Source of the DNA: Treponema sp.
GTDB taxonomy: Bacteria; Spirochaetota; Spirochaetia; Treponematales; Treponemataceae
NCBI GenBank assembly: GCA_024687165.1
Contig: JAILEY010000038.1
Location: forward strand, 1-64,000
Direction of reading: 5' to 3'
DNA length: 64,000 nt
The translations under genes and the position numbers were made by a program. The notes beneath the pieces are model-generated. The model had not been told where the DNA came from. It ran no database searches and worked only from the letters and a program-made list of their open reading frames with translations. Of the stretch, positions 25,841 to 35,881 are shown one piece after another (positions within the stretch are counted from its first letter, which is position 1; every line of letters starts with the position of its first letter).

Positions 25841-25890
25841 AATTAACGTTTGTTAGTTGACTGATGAACGTTAGTTTTGAGAGGTAAAAA

Positions 25891-26760
25891 ATGAATTCAA
25901 TGACAGGATATGGTTTTAAAGAAACCGTTGTAGAAAATACTCAGATCAGCGTTGAGATTAAATCTGTAAATTCAAGATTTCTTGATCTGAATATCAATAT
26001 ACCGTCTTTTTTAAATCCGATTGAAGCTCGCTTACGAAAGTTAGTTAGCGAAAAAATTGTTCGCGGAAAGATTGATCTTACGATTCGAGTGCATGATAAC
26101 AATTCAACTGTAAAGGTTTCTGCTTCTCCTGCCGCAGCCAAAATGTACAATGAGGCAATTCTTGAAGTTGCAAAGGCTCTGGGAAAGTCAGAATCAGATG
26201 TTCCTCTTGGTCTTATAATTTCGCAGGACGGAGTTTTGAATGTTGTTCATGAATATGATGCTGAAACTTACTGGACAAAAATTGAAAAGATTTTTACTGA
26301 AGTTCTTGAACAGTTTGTTGCAGACAGAAGTCGTGAAGGTGAAAATTTAAAGAAAGATCTTCTTGAAAAGCTTTCTGTTCTTGATGAATGTGCAGCATTC
26401 TTTAAGGAATGGCAGCCGAAAATGGAAGGTAAATTCCGCGAACAGATTACTGCAAAATTTAATGAGCTTCTCGGTGACAGAGTTGATGAAAATCGAATTA
26501 TGAGTGAAACTGCAGCGATGATTGTTAAGTATACAATTAATGAGGAAATCATCAGACTGCACAGTCATCTTAAGGCTTTGCGCGATGAAATAAATACGAA
26601 TCCTGTTCCAGGTAAAAAACTTGATTTTATCTGTCAGGAAGCAAATAGAGAAATAAATACAATCGGCAGTAAAAATCAGTTTACGGAAGTTGGAGCAAAA
26701 GTTATTGCTGCAAAAGATGCTCTTGAAAATATTAGAGAGCAGTCAAAAAATGTTGAGTAA
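25891..26760 (+). CDS. YicC family endoribonuclease
   Basis: A 289-residue protein with the family start MNSMTGYGF and the C-terminal block KLDFICQEANREINTIGSKNQFTEVGAKVIAAKDALENIREQSKNVE. YicC proteins have been reported as endoribonucleases acting on small RNAs; the cellular role in spirochaetes is unknown. GAGG lies 7 nt before the ATG. It follows murC by 50 nt and precedes a nucleotide kinase, an arrangement like the common yicC-gmk pairing though the kinase here is of another type. Confidence 0.92.
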   Translation: MNSMTGYGFKETVVENTQISVEIKSVNSRFLDLNINIPSFLNPIEARLRKLVSEKIVRGKIDLTIRVHDNNSTVKVSASPAAAKMYNEAILEVAKALGKSESDVPLGLIISQDGVLNVVHEYDAETYWTKIEKIFTEVLEQFVADRSREGENLKKDLLEKLSVLDECAAFFKEWQPKMEGKFREQITAKFNELLGDRVDENRIMSETAAMIVKYTINEEIIRLHSHLKALRDEINTNPVPGKKLDFICQEANREINTIGSKNQFTEVGAKVIAAKDALENIREQSKNVE

Positions 26761-26789
26761 GACTGCATAATAATATAAGGAGAAAAATT

Positions 26790-27335
26790 ATGAAGATGAA
26801 TAAGGATCTTAGAATTGCGATCAGTGGAAAATCTGGATGTGGAAATACTACAGTGAGCACTTTACTTGCAGAAAAACTTGGAGTTAAGCTCATTAATTTT
26901 ACATTTCGTCAGCTTGCCGCAGAAAAAGGACTTACTCTTGCGCAGGTAATTGAAAACGCAAAAACTGATGACAGTTATGATATTGCAGTTGATACTAGAC
27001 AGGTTGAACTTGCTCGTGCGGAACCTTGTGTTCTTGGAAGCCGTCTTGCAATCTGGATGCTTAAAGAAGCAGATCTTAAAGTTTATCTTATGGCAGATGA
27101 TGATGTACGTGCAAAAAGAATTCTCAACAGAGAAGGTGGAGATTTAAATGCAATCAAAGAATTTACTTCTATGCGTGACAGTGAAGACAGCCGCCGCTAC
27201 CTTAAGCTTTATGATATTGATAATTCAAAATTTGATTTTGTAGATCTTAAGATTGACACTGCATTGTATAATCCGGAACAGATTGTTGAATTGATTCTTA
27301 AGGAGCTGAAAAATAAAGACTTTATTGAAATGTAA
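26790..27335 (+). CDS. Cytidylate kinase-like P-loop protein
   Basis: A 181-residue P-loop nucleotide kinase of the short, archaeal-type CMP kinase kind (RIAISGKSGCGNTTVSTLLAEKLGVKLINFTFRQLA, VDTRQVELA, RAEPCVLGSRLAIWMLKEADLKVYL, RAKRIL, DSRRYLKLYDID). The expected P-loop lysine is replaced by Asn (GCGNTT), which could reduce or change ATP use. AAGGAG lies 7 nt before the ATG. It lies just after yicC, where guanylate kinase is often found, so a nucleotide monophosphate kinase role is likely but the substrate is uncertain. Confidence 0.78.
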   Translation: MKMNKDLRIAISGKSGCGNTTVSTLLAEKLGVKLINFTFRQLAAEKGLTLAQVIENAKTDDSYDIAVDTRQVELARAEPCVLGSRLAIWMLKEADLKVYLMADDDVRAKRILNREGGDLNAIKEFTSMRDSEDSRRYLKLYDIDNSKFDFVDLKIDTALYNPEQIVELILKELKNKDFIEM

Positions 27336-27380
27336 ACCCAGTGGTAGGTTTTTATGGCTGATGATTTCGGTCGAAAATAA

Positions 27381-27427
27381 ATCCCTTTGGTATATTCAGT
27401 AACACTGCGTATTCAAAGGAATTTTTT
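27381..27427. terminator. Terminator between convergent kinase and pbpC genes
   Basis: CCCTTTGGTATA pairs imperfectly with TATTCAAAGGA around a loop, followed by TTTTTT on the plus strand. Suitable for ending the murC-yicC-kinase transcript. Confidence 0.5.
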
Positions 27428-29747
27428 ATTTCACAAAGAAATTTCTTCTTTGAATTGTTCCTGTATTATCTGTAATTGTAAGCGTATGTTTTCCTGAAGG
27501 AGGAGACACTTCTTTTGAATGAATGTACTGTGTCTGTCCTATAAATTCGCCGTCGATATCCCAGTATAAAACTGAATTACTTTTTTTTGCAGCTGCTTCA
27601 AAAACAACAGCCCCTTGTTTTCCTGTAATTTCTATCGGTATGATTATTATTGCGTTTTCTTCCGGGAATACAATTTCAAAACTTTTTGTGTCTGTTCCTT
27701 TATGCCATGGAACAAATGACGGAAGTTTTAAATATGAAACATCCTGCTTTACATACCATCTTTCAAGCCATGTTGGAAGTACAAAATATTTCTCTTTTAT
27801 AAGTTCTGTGTTTTTGTATTCGTTAATCAAATCTTCCTGAGTTGCCTGAAACTTTTTGTCATGAGTCAGCGTAACTGTTCTGCAGTAAGGACATGCCGCA
27901 GACATTGGAGCTCCTTCCGGCTTATGAATCATTTTTATTGAGGTGCAGTCTGGTCCAGCAAGATATCCTGATTTAGCACAGATTTTTACATGCTTAAGAT
28001 TCATGACTGGTTCCTGAGGAAATGACGTAGATGGAAGAATTGAGAAAATATCAAAAAGAACTGGAGCGGCTGTAGTTGCACTCGTAAGATTGATTGTTCC
28101 GTTTCCTTCTGCATTACCAACCCAGACACCTACTGTATATTCTGGAGTTGTTCCTATACACCATGCGTCTCTGTTTCCGCTTGAGGTTCCTGTTTTCCAT
28201 GCAATCCTTTTTGAGTTTGCATAACGCTGCCACTGAGCTTCATCCAGAGGTCTGTTTCCTTCAGATAGAGTTTTAAGCGTAATGTATGAAACACCAACTG
28301 ATGCTGGAAATGATGCTGCACTTTCTTCATCAAGGGCTCTGTTCATAAATGATGCGTAAACATTTGTAATTTCATAAAGCGTTGTTTCTCCGCCTCCAAG
28401 AATAAGCGGAATTCCGTAATAGGCTCCGGTTTTATTGAAGGTTGTAAATCCGCATCTTTTTAGGTAATCAAGAAATGGCGTAACTCCGTAAACCCTCAGT
28501 TCCCGTGCTGCTGGAATATTCAGTGACTGAGTTAAAGCTGTAGAAGCAGGTACAACGCCTGAATACTGTTTTATGTTATTTTCCGGGACATAGCTTCCCA
28601 TACGGGTTGGAATGTCTATTACAAGCTGCTCTGGGAGCATTTTTCCGCTGTCAATCATTGCAGCATATAAAAATGGCTTTAAAAGACTTCCGCTGCTTCT
28701 GTGTGCCTGTACCATGTCAACATCTTTTGTTTTAAGGTTTCGTCTTCCCGAGTAAGTGTTTCCTACGTATGCAAGAATATTTTTTGTCTTTGTATCAATT
28801 ACAAAAGCTGCTGCATTTTCAATTCCAAGAGCAGAAAATTTTTTTGACCAGTTTTCAGTTAATCGGGTAACTTTTGTCTGCAGGGAACTGTCCAATGTAG
28901 AATAAAATTTTGTCTGTCCTTTTGCGGCATGTGCTTTTTCGTAAAATAAAAAGTGTGGGGCAATCATCGGGAGATTATACGGTTTTCCCGGGAGTGATTC
29001 CTGAAGAGAAAGTTCAAGCGTCTTTGAATCAATAATTCCTTTTGAGTGAAGTTTCTGCAAGAGAAAATTTCTTTTTTTCAGAAGAATATCTGCATTGTAT
29101 CCGGGTTTTACAAGCGAAGGCTGATTTGGAAGAACTGCAAGAGTTGCACTTTCTGCCCAGGTCAGATCATGCGGAGCTCTGTTAAAATATCTCCAGGACG
29201 CTGCTTCAAGCCCTATGATGTTTCCTCCAAAAGGCGCATTTGAACTGTAAATTGAAAGAATCTGCTTTTTTGAAAAACGCCATTCAAGAAATTCAGCAAA
29301 CAAAGCTTCCTTTATTTTTTGAGAATATGTTCTTTTTTTGTTTCCCATTAAAAGCCGAGCAGTCTGCATTGTGATTGTAGATCCACCTGAAACAATTCTA
29401 TTTGATGATGAATTGTCGCGGAATGCACGGGCCAGTGACAGAACATCTATTCCTCTGTGGTAATAGAATCGGCTGTCTTCAAACTGAATTATGCACTGTT
29501 CAAATTTTGTAGGAACAGTACTCGGTTCAAAACGCCATTGTCCGTCAGCTGCTACTTGTGCTCCGATGAGAATGCCTTTTTTGTCGTAGAGTGCGTATGC
29601 GTAAGATGATGCTTTAGGTACATACATGCAGGCTGCAATAACCGCTATTGTATATACCGCGCATACTGAAAGAATTATATAGGAATTCCTGAGGCTTTTT
29701 TTTACCTCAGAAATCCCCATAAATTTTTTATTTGTTGGAAGGAACAT
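27426..29747 (-). CDS. pbpC: Penicillin-binding protein 1C
   Basis: A 773-residue bifunctional class A PBP. A membrane anchor (SYIILSVCAVYTIAVIAACMYV) precedes the glycosyltransferase 51 domain with catalytic-region motif FEDSRFYYHRGIDVLSLARAF and GGSTITMQTARLL, then the transpeptidase domain with SxxK in SSGSLLKP, SLN, and KTG (WKTGTSSGNRDAWCIG). The C-terminal 100 residues resemble the BiPBP_C module typical of PBP1C. It polymerises and cross-links peptidoglycan on the periplasmic side. Its start overlaps the end of the alpha-2-macroglobulin gene by 20 bases; an ATG at 29720 is an alternative start. The yfhM-pbpC pairing is a well-known one. Confidence 0.95.
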   Translation of the reverse strand: MFLPTNKKFMGISEVKKSLRNSYIILSVCAVYTIAVIAACMYVPKASSYAYALYDKKGILIGAQVAADGQWRFEPSTVPTKFEQCIIQFEDSRFYYHRGIDVLSLARAFRDNSSSNRIVSGGSTITMQTARLLMGNKKRTYSQKIKEALFAEFLEWRFSKKQILSIYSSNAPFGGNIIGLEAASWRYFNRAPHDLTWAESATLAVLPNQPSLVKPGYNADILLKKRNFLLQKLHSKGIIDSKTLELSLQESLPGKPYNLPMIAPHFLFYEKAHAAKGQTKFYSTLDSSLQTKVTRLTENWSKKFSALGIENAAAFVIDTKTKNILAYVGNTYSGRRNLKTKDVDMVQAHRSSGSLLKPFLYAAMIDSGKMLPEQLVIDIPTRMGSYVPENNIKQYSGVVPASTALTQSLNIPAARELRVYGVTPFLDYLKRCGFTTFNKTGAYYGIPLILGGGETTLYEITNVYASFMNRALDEESAASFPASVGVSYITLKTLSEGNRPLDEAQWQRYANSKRIAWKTGTSSGNRDAWCIGTTPEYTVGVWVGNAEGNGTINLTSATTAAPVLFDIFSILPSTSFPQEPVMNLKHVKICAKSGYLAGPDCTSIKMIHKPEGAPMSAACPYCRTVTLTHDKKFQATQEDLINEYKNTELIKEKYFVLPTWLERWYVKQDVSYLKLPSFVPWHKGTDTKSFEIVFPEENAIIIIPIEITGKQGAVVFEAAAKKSNSVLYWDIDGEFIGQTQYIHSKEVSPPSGKHTLTITDNTGTIQRRNFFVK

Positions 29748-32700
29748 AAAGTCCAGGTTCTACAGCACCAATTGTTGCATCATACATTGCTTCTGCTGTT
29801 ATAGCCGGAATGTAGATTGATCCGTCATAAACTGCAGTTGCATGGAATGTAAATGTCTTGTCACTTGAAAGGGTGAAGTATGTACAAACCTTATCATCCC
29901 TGAAATCCTGATAGTCGAAATTAGAATTGTATGACTTTTCTGTAGATCCGATTCTATCATTGCTGAATTCCCATGCAGTTGAAATTGGAACTGTGAGGGC
30001 AACATTTTCAATGCTCTTTTCTGTATCATTGATTACATCGATTTCGATTGTAAAGTTGTCTCCCTTCTTTATGTTTCTCTTGTTAAGATATTTTCCATTT
30101 TCATCAAAATACTTAACACTCAATCTCATGCCGTCAGCTTTTACAGTTTCTGTTCCAGGTTTTGATGTTCCCTGTGCAGTAAGAGTTCCGTAAAGAGTGC
30201 TCTTTCCAGTATTTGTGAATTTAACAACCTGGAATTCTGCATCAGTAGTTTTCAGAACTTCAAGTGAAGAAGTGTGCTTGAGTACGTTTTCACGTTTTTC
30301 TCCATTACTTTCACTAATCCATGAAGACTTGTCTGTTGCCTGTTTTGTATAGTATGGAAGGAGAGTCATGAGACACCATGCTGTTTCCTGTGTAGAAAGC
30401 CATTTGTCATCATTAAGAATTCCACAAACCTTCTTTGCATATACAGCAGCCTTTCTTTCATCATTAAGAAGAGTATAAGTAAGAAGTCTCATTGCAACTT
30501 CTCGAGTAGATGAGTTGAATGAAGCACCTGTGTATCTGTATTCCTTGAAGTCCTTTGATTTTTCCATGATTTCTTTTGCATAATCGCTGTTTCCGCTGAG
30601 CAAGTATGCTGCACTGATGAGATAGATTCCGTTGTTGTTGATATCTTTCATCGATGCAAGACGGTTCATGGCACCAAGGTTTGATTTTTTAGCAAGGGCA
30701 AGATCATAGAGTCTGTATGCCTGAACACTTACACTTTCTGCATTGTGTGTTGAGTACCATGAATTTGCCTTTGATGAGATGTATTCAAGAGCCGGGTCAA
30801 GAAGTCCTGATGGAACTGAGTAACCTGCTGCTTTTGCTTCAAGCATGAAGTGAACTGCATAACAAGTTCCCCATTCATGTGGAGAAGAATTTCCTGGCCA
30901 GTAGCCGAATCCACCTTCAGAAGTCTGGTATGTTGTATATCTTTCAATTACTGAATTTACATTTGACTTAACTTTTGCCAGTTTTTCATCAGAAAGATCA
31001 ACAAAAGAAGGAATGTAAAGCTGAGGGAATCCGCCTGAAGTAATCTGTTCAATACAACCGTGTGGATATCCTGTAAGATATTCAAGTCTTGATGAAAGAT
31101 TGATTGATGGAAGGGTAGAAAGCTCAGCTGTAAGACCTAAAGTTCCTTTTTCCATCGGGCTGTCAACTCTTACGCTCTTTGATTCTCCAGGGTTGAGGAT
31201 AAAGTCTGTTTTGTAAGAAACATTTACGCCTCTTGACATAACAGGAACCTTGATTTTTTCTGATGCTGTAGTTGTAGGACCTGTTGCAGAAATTTCAATA
31301 TTTGCTGTACCTGCTTTATCTGCCTTCAATGTAAACATTACATTTGAATTGTCAGACGGCTTGAGGGTAATTGTTTTTGAATCTGAAGCAATTGCTGCAT
31401 TCTTTGATTTGAAGTTTACAGTAACTTTCTGTTCTTTTTCTGTTCCGTTGAAGACTGTTACTGGAACTGTAATATCTTCTCCAATTCCGATTGTTCTTGG
31501 AAGTACAGATTGAACCATAAGGTCTGATTTTACAGGAACTGATTTTTCCTGAACACCATAAGCACCCTTGTTACCTGCAACAACCATTACACGAACTTTT
31601 CCTACATATTCAGGCATTTCGAATTTTGTAGTCTTCTTTTCGTTTGCCTTGATTGAATATGGACCGAAGTATTTTACAACTGGAGCAAACCTGTTTGCTT
31701 CTTTTCCTTCTTCGCCACCGTTTCCTTCAGAACCACCAATAGAAAGAATAGTCTGAAGTTTTCCGGAATATGCGTTCATTACGTATGAGTACAAATCCCA
31801 GCTTTCAATCATTGAAGCTTCTTTCTTGTAGAATTCGTTCTTAGGATTTTGTGCACTGTGGTTTGTAAGACCAAGAAGACCTTCATCAACAACTGCAAGA
31901 GTATATGTCATTTCCTTGCCGTTCTTTTCAGCAACTGTAATCTGACAGCTCTTGTTTGGTTCAAACTTATCTTCACAAACGATTACAGGATCAAGATCTG
32001 TCTGAGGATCATTTACAAATACAGGTACAACGCCGTAAAGTCTGATTGGAAGACTGTTAGCTGTCTGCAAATGAGGCTGAAGAAGTGTAATGTGTGCGTA
32101 AGCATTCGGCGACATTTCTTTTGTAAGAGGCAGCTTGTATACTGTTGAGCCTTCACTTGTTGTAATCCAGTCCTGCTTGATTACACAGCCGTTTCTTTCA
32201 AGAGTGAGAAGAGCTCTCTGTCCCTTTGAAGAAGAGAATGTAATACTTGCAGTTTGTCCAACGTTGTACTGCTTTTTGTCTGTAATAAGAGGAAGCATAA
32301 CGGCACTTCCACCGCTTCCTTCCTGTGCTCTTCCAGCCCATCCCGGCCAGTCGATGTATACGATTTTACCGGCACTATGATTTCCCTTTGGATCTGTAAC
32401 TACAACAAGGTAGCGTCCCCAGTCAGGGTATTTAACCTGGAATTTAAATGCACCTTTTCCGTTTTTGATTGTAACATCTCCGGAAGAGATTTCGTTGTAT
32501 GATGAGTCGTAAACATATCCTGCGTTTGTGAGTGCATCCTGTTCCCACCACCATTTCCAGCTGATTTTATATACTTTATAGCGGAGAATTGAGTTCTTTA
32601 CAGGTGATCCGTCTGAGTTGAACATTACAACGTCTGCAGTATGGTCTGTATCTGTAAGAAGCATTCCGCGTGCAGCATCTCCCTTAGGAAGTCTTATACC

Positions 32701-35271
32701 TACATATTCATTATAAGGAGAGTAAACAAATGTCTTGTACTGAGTAGAGAAGTTTCCGCTAGGTTCAAAAATACGTGATACGGCATTAACGTTGATTTTT
32801 CCAGGAAGATCATCACTGTCATTAATGTCAGCACGGAATGTTGCAGTAGAATCATCACCAAGATATCCTGACCACAATGTTTTTCTTGATCCGGAAAGCT
32901 TTCTCAACGGATTTGTAAATGTATATTCTGAATATCCGTCAAATGTTGTGCTTGCATTTGAGAATGTTGCAGTAAGATCTGCTTTGTATCCAGGTGTTTT
33001 TGCACCGTGGAGCCATTCACCTTCGAGCTTGAAGTTGTTGTATCCAGGAATAAGTTCTTTGTATTCAGATGAAAGCTTTACAGAGAGCTTGTTTGGAATA
33101 ACTGTTTCAACTCTAAGATTTTTTGTCCATGTACTTCCGCCGATGATTACCTTTGCAGTATAAAGACCTGTTGTTCCTTCTGCAGATGTTTTTGTGCGGA
33201 TAGGGTAGAAGCCGTTTACATTTTTGAGTACTGACTTGCTTTCAATAACACGTCCGAGAGGATCTGTAAGTTCAAATGAAACCGGAATATCTTCTGGAAG
33301 ACGTTTTTCGATGTCCTGAAGAATGAATGTGAGGTAAATATTGTCACCTGGTCTCCATACACCGCGTTCACCGTAGATGAATCCTTTTACTCCGTTTACT
33401 GATTTTTCACCGCCTGTATTGAAATGGCTTACACTCAGTGTAGTGCCTTTTTCCAGTTTGAGGAATGATGACTGTTCTTTGTAAGATGCAATTACGAATA
33501 CTGCATCCTTTTCATTCTTGAAGTTAACGCAGCCGTCATCTCCAGTAACACCAGATTCAAGTTCTGTTCCGATGAAGTTATATGTTTTTACAGAAACTCC
33601 TTTAGCAGGACCTGCATTTTTGATGTCTGTTGTAGTAATGAAAAGCTTTCCACCTGTTTCTCTCTTTGCAATTATGCCGAGGTCTGAAACGAGAACATTC
33701 TTCTTGATAAGGCTGGCGCTGTTGTAGCTTTCCATATAGAATGCCGGGTGACAAGGATCGTTCTGATAGTTCCAGAATGTGCTTCTGTCTTCCCAATCCA
33801 TTTCGTTGTACCAGTCCCAGTAGCTTGAGTCATAGTTGCTCTGTCTTTCTTCCGGGATTTTATCTTCCGGCATCTTGAATTTTGAGAAATCTCGGTGATT
33901 GTTTGAGCAGACGTATTTAATATCGTCTTTGCGGAATGAAATTCTGATCTGGAACATTCCGTTTGGATATTTTTTAATCAGCTGCGAAAGATTGATTCCC
34001 TGAGGTATGTATTGGTTCTTCATTGAATCATTCCAGCCAAAGTGAATTCTGCTTTCCCATACTGGTTCACCAACGCGGTAAAGTTCATTTGTTCCGTCAA
34101 GTCTGTTTACCTGAAGGAACTGATTCATGTTGCGTGCAGGAATGTCATAAACCTGAACAAGTACACTCTGAAGGTTGCGTGTCTGAATTGGAAGAACTCC
34201 ATCCTGTGATGTTGGAAGAATATTTCCGTTGTTTGAGAATTTTACAGCTGGAACTTCCCATTTGCTTGAAACTTCATAAGATGAGTTTTTTGCAAGATAT
34301 ACTCCGTCTTTACTCTTAAGACCGTTGAGAATTTCAACCTTTGCTACATTTGCAAAATTGTTGTCGCTGTAGATTTTAAGAACGTTATTTGCTGCAATTG
34401 TATTTGTAACAGAGATGATTCTGTCATTCTGGTCATAAAAGCGGATAAATCCTTCTATATTCTGCTTTGTTTCGATTGCTTTAGAAAAACTGATAGAAAT
34501 GAATGAATTACCGATGTTTGAAGTATTTACGTCGATGATTTTAAAATCGTCTTTTGATGGAATGAGGAATGATTTGTTTCCGGCAAACATTTTGTCTTCA
34601 ACCTGAGACAAGCCGATGTTTGTTCCAGACCATGATACTTCAACTTCATTCTGCTTTGTTCCAGACTGAATAGATCCGATTTTAAAGTTGTATGTGCATG
34701 GATTTGAATCTTTTTCCCATGATACAGGAAGTTTTTCATTATTGATTTTTGCATTTACAACTGATTTAATTTCGTTTTCAGAAAGAGGAATATCTGATGT
34801 AACAGATCCGTTTAAATGGAACTGTTTGTTTGTTTCGAGTTCAAGAGTGTCGAATTTTACAGAATAATATGCGCCCTGAACAGCAAAAGGGTGTGTGAAA
34901 AATCCTTTTTCTCCCTTTGATTCAAAGAGCTTTCCGCAGTCAGCCTTCATAATCAGTGCTGAGTTGGACTTGTATGCCTTTGTAGGTGTAAATACTGCAG
35001 TCCTTGAATCAGCCATAGTCCATGTTCCCTGAGTTTCAGGTTCAAAAGAAATGGCTTTTTCCGGTTCACATTCAACATCGTATACGAATGAAACCCTGAT
35101 GTCCGAAAGTCGACCGATTCCTGTTGCTGAAATTGCTTCAACAAGATGATCGTTTTCTGTAGAAAGAACTATTTTAGTTTCTTTCTTTTCTTTTCCCTTT
35201 GATTTGCATGATGCAAAAATTGCTGCACCTGCAACTACCAAAGCGGCAATAAGGTAAAATCGTCTCCTCAT
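29728..35271 (-). CDS. Bacterial alpha-2-macroglobulin lipoprotein (YfhM-like)
   Basis: About 1847 residues. The N-terminus is a lipoprotein signal (MRRRFYLIAALVVAGAAIFASC, Cys 22). Successive macroglobulin MG domains follow, then the alpha-2-macroglobulin core (FVNDPQTDLDPVIV, YGPYSIKANEKKTTKFEMPEYVGKVRVMVVAG) and, near residue 1405, the thioester motif GCIEQ inside GYPHGCIEQITSGGFPQL, followed by a terpenoid-cyclase-like helical domain. Family members trap proteases covalently at the cell surface or periplasm. The CIEQ shows the thioester is likely functional. I prefer the ATG at 35271, preceded by GGGG, to the upstream ATG at 35283. Pairing with pbpC supports a protease-defence and wall-repair module. 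Confidence 0.95.
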   Translation of the reverse strand: MRRRFYLIAALVVAGAAIFASCKSKGKEKKETKIVLSTENDHLVEAISATGIGRLSDIRVSFVYDVECEPEKAISFEPETQGTWTMADSRTAVFTPTKAYKSNSALIMKADCGKLFESKGEKGFFTHPFAVQGAYYSVKFDTLELETNKQFHLNGSVTSDIPLSENEIKSVVNAKINNEKLPVSWEKDSNPCTYNFKIGSIQSGTKQNEVEVSWSGTNIGLSQVEDKMFAGNKSFLIPSKDDFKIIDVNTSNIGNSFISISFSKAIETKQNIEGFIRFYDQNDRIISVTNTIAANNVLKIYSDNNFANVAKVEILNGLKSKDGVYLAKNSSYEVSSKWEVPAVKFSNNGNILPTSQDGVLPIQTRNLQSVLVQVYDIPARNMNQFLQVNRLDGTNELYRVGEPVWESRIHFGWNDSMKNQYIPQGINLSQLIKKYPNGMFQIRISFRKDDIKYVCSNNHRDFSKFKMPEDKIPEERQSNYDSSYWDWYNEMDWEDRSTFWNYQNDPCHPAFYMESYNSASLIKKNVLVSDLGIIAKRETGGKLFITTTDIKNAGPAKGVSVKTYNFIGTELESGVTGDDGCVNFKNEKDAVFVIASYKEQSSFLKLEKGTTLSVSHFNTGGEKSVNGVKGFIYGERGVWRPGDNIYLTFILQDIEKRLPEDIPVSFELTDPLGRVIESKSVLKNVNGFYPIRTKTSAEGTTGLYTAKVIIGGSTWTKNLRVETVIPNKLSVKLSSEYKELIPGYNNFKLEGEWLHGAKTPGYKADLTATFSNASTTFDGYSEYTFTNPLRKLSGSRKTLWSGYLGDDSTATFRADINDSDDLPGKINVNAVSRIFEPSGNFSTQYKTFVYSPYNEYVGIRLPKGDAARGMLLTDTDHTADVVMFNSDGSPVKNSILRYKVYKISWKWWWEQDALTNAGYVYDSSYNEISSGDVTIKNGKGAFKFQVKYPDWGRYLVVVTDPKGNHSAGKIVYIDWPGWAGRAQEGSGGSAVMLPLITDKKQYNVGQTASITFSSSKGQRALLTLERNGCVIKQDWITTSEGSTVYKLPLTKEMSPNAYAHITLLQPHLQTANSLPIRLYGVVPVFVNDPQTDLDPVIVCEDKFEPNKSCQITVAEKNGKEMTYTLAVVDEGLLGLTNHSAQNPKNEFYKKEASMIESWDLYSYVMNAYSGKLQTILSIGGSEGNGGEEGKEANRFAPVVKYFGPYSIKANEKKTTKFEMPEYVGKVRVMVVAGNKGAYGVQEKSVPVKSDLMVQSVLPRTIGIGEDITVPVTVFNGTEKEQKVTVNFKSKNAAIASDSKTITLKPSDNSNVMFTLKADKAGTANIEISATGPTTTASEKIKVPVMSRGVNVSYKTDFILNPGESKSVRVDSPMEKGTLGLTAELSTLPSINLSSRLEYLTGYPHGCIEQITSGGFPQLYIPSFVDLSDEKLAKVKSNVNSVIERYTTYQTSEGGFGYWPGNSSPHEWGTCYAVHFMLEAKAAGYSVPSGLLDPALEYISSKANSWYSTHNAESVSVQAYRLYDLALAKKSNLGAMNRLASMKDINNNGIYLISAAYLLSGNSDYAKEIMEKSKDFKEYRYTGASFNSSTREVAMRLLTYTLLNDERKAAVYAKKVCGILNDDKWLSTQETAWCLMTLLPYYTKQATDKSSWISESNGEKRENVLKHTSSLEVLKTTDAEFQVVKFTNTGKSTLYGTLTAQGTSKPGTETVKADGMRLSVKYFDENGKYLNKRNIKKGDNFTIEIDVINDTEKSIENVALTVPISTAWEFSNDRIGSTEKSYNSNFDYQDFRDDKVCTYFTLSSDKTFTFHATAVYDGSIYIPAITAEAMYDATIGAVEPGLYVPSNK

Positions 35272-35301
35272 TTTAATCCCCATGATAATAAATTTTTATT
35301 T

Positions 35302-35835
35302 TTAAAACTTTTTGTCAGCGTATCCAATCCAGCCTTCATTTTCAATAAGGGCTTTTTCGAATCCTTCAAGATGGAAAATATAGCTTTTTGAAAGAGATCC
35401 TGCAATAAGCTTTACTTTCCATGATCCGTCTTCTTTTTCTTCTATTTTGCATTCAGTATCTTTGTCTGCAAATGTATGGAACATATCTTCAATATCTTTT
35501 TTGCTCATTTCAAGTGCAAGAAGTCCGCAGTTATACATATTCTGACGGAAGATTCTTGCAAAATTTGCAGCGATTACTGTATAAATTCCGTTTGCTTCCA
35601 AAGCCCATGGTGCATGTTCCCTGCTTGAGCCGCATCCGAAGTTTTCTCTTGTTATAATCACTTTTTTCCCGCTGATATCAGTTTTAGGATTGAAACCATC
35701 AAGCTTCAGGTCTTCAAGAAGATAAGGTTTAAGTGCCTGTTTTGAATTTTCTGTAAGATATTTTGCAGGTATAATCTCATCTGTGTTGATGTCTGATCTG
35801 TCCAAAAACAGAACCTGTCCGCCAAAATGTTTCAT
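35302..35835 (-). CDS. LeuD-type 3-isopropylmalate dehydratase small subunit
   Basis: A 177-residue aconitase-swivel subunit. Motifs FLDRSDINTDEIIPAKYL and GKKVIITRENFGCGSSREHAPWAL are diagnostic of the LeuD/aconitase small subunit family. It works with the large subunit encoded 46 nt upstream. The short, separate-subunit form is typical of the LeuCD branch that also includes homoaconitase and dimethylmaleate hydratase, and no leuA or leuB is nearby, so leucine synthesis is not assured. GGAGG lies just upstream of the ATG. Confidence 0.88.
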   Translation of the reverse strand: MKHFGGQVLFLDRSDINTDEIIPAKYLTENSKQALKPYLLEDLKLDGFNPKTDISGKKVIITRENFGCGSSREHAPWALEANGIYTVIAANFARIFRQNMYNCGLLALEMSKKDIEDMFHTFADKDTECKIEEKEDGSWKVKLIAGSLSKSYIFHLEGFEKALIENEGWIGYADKKF

Positions 35836-35881
35836 AATTTCCTCCTGTTACATGCTCAACATGCTTTTTAAACTCTATTCC

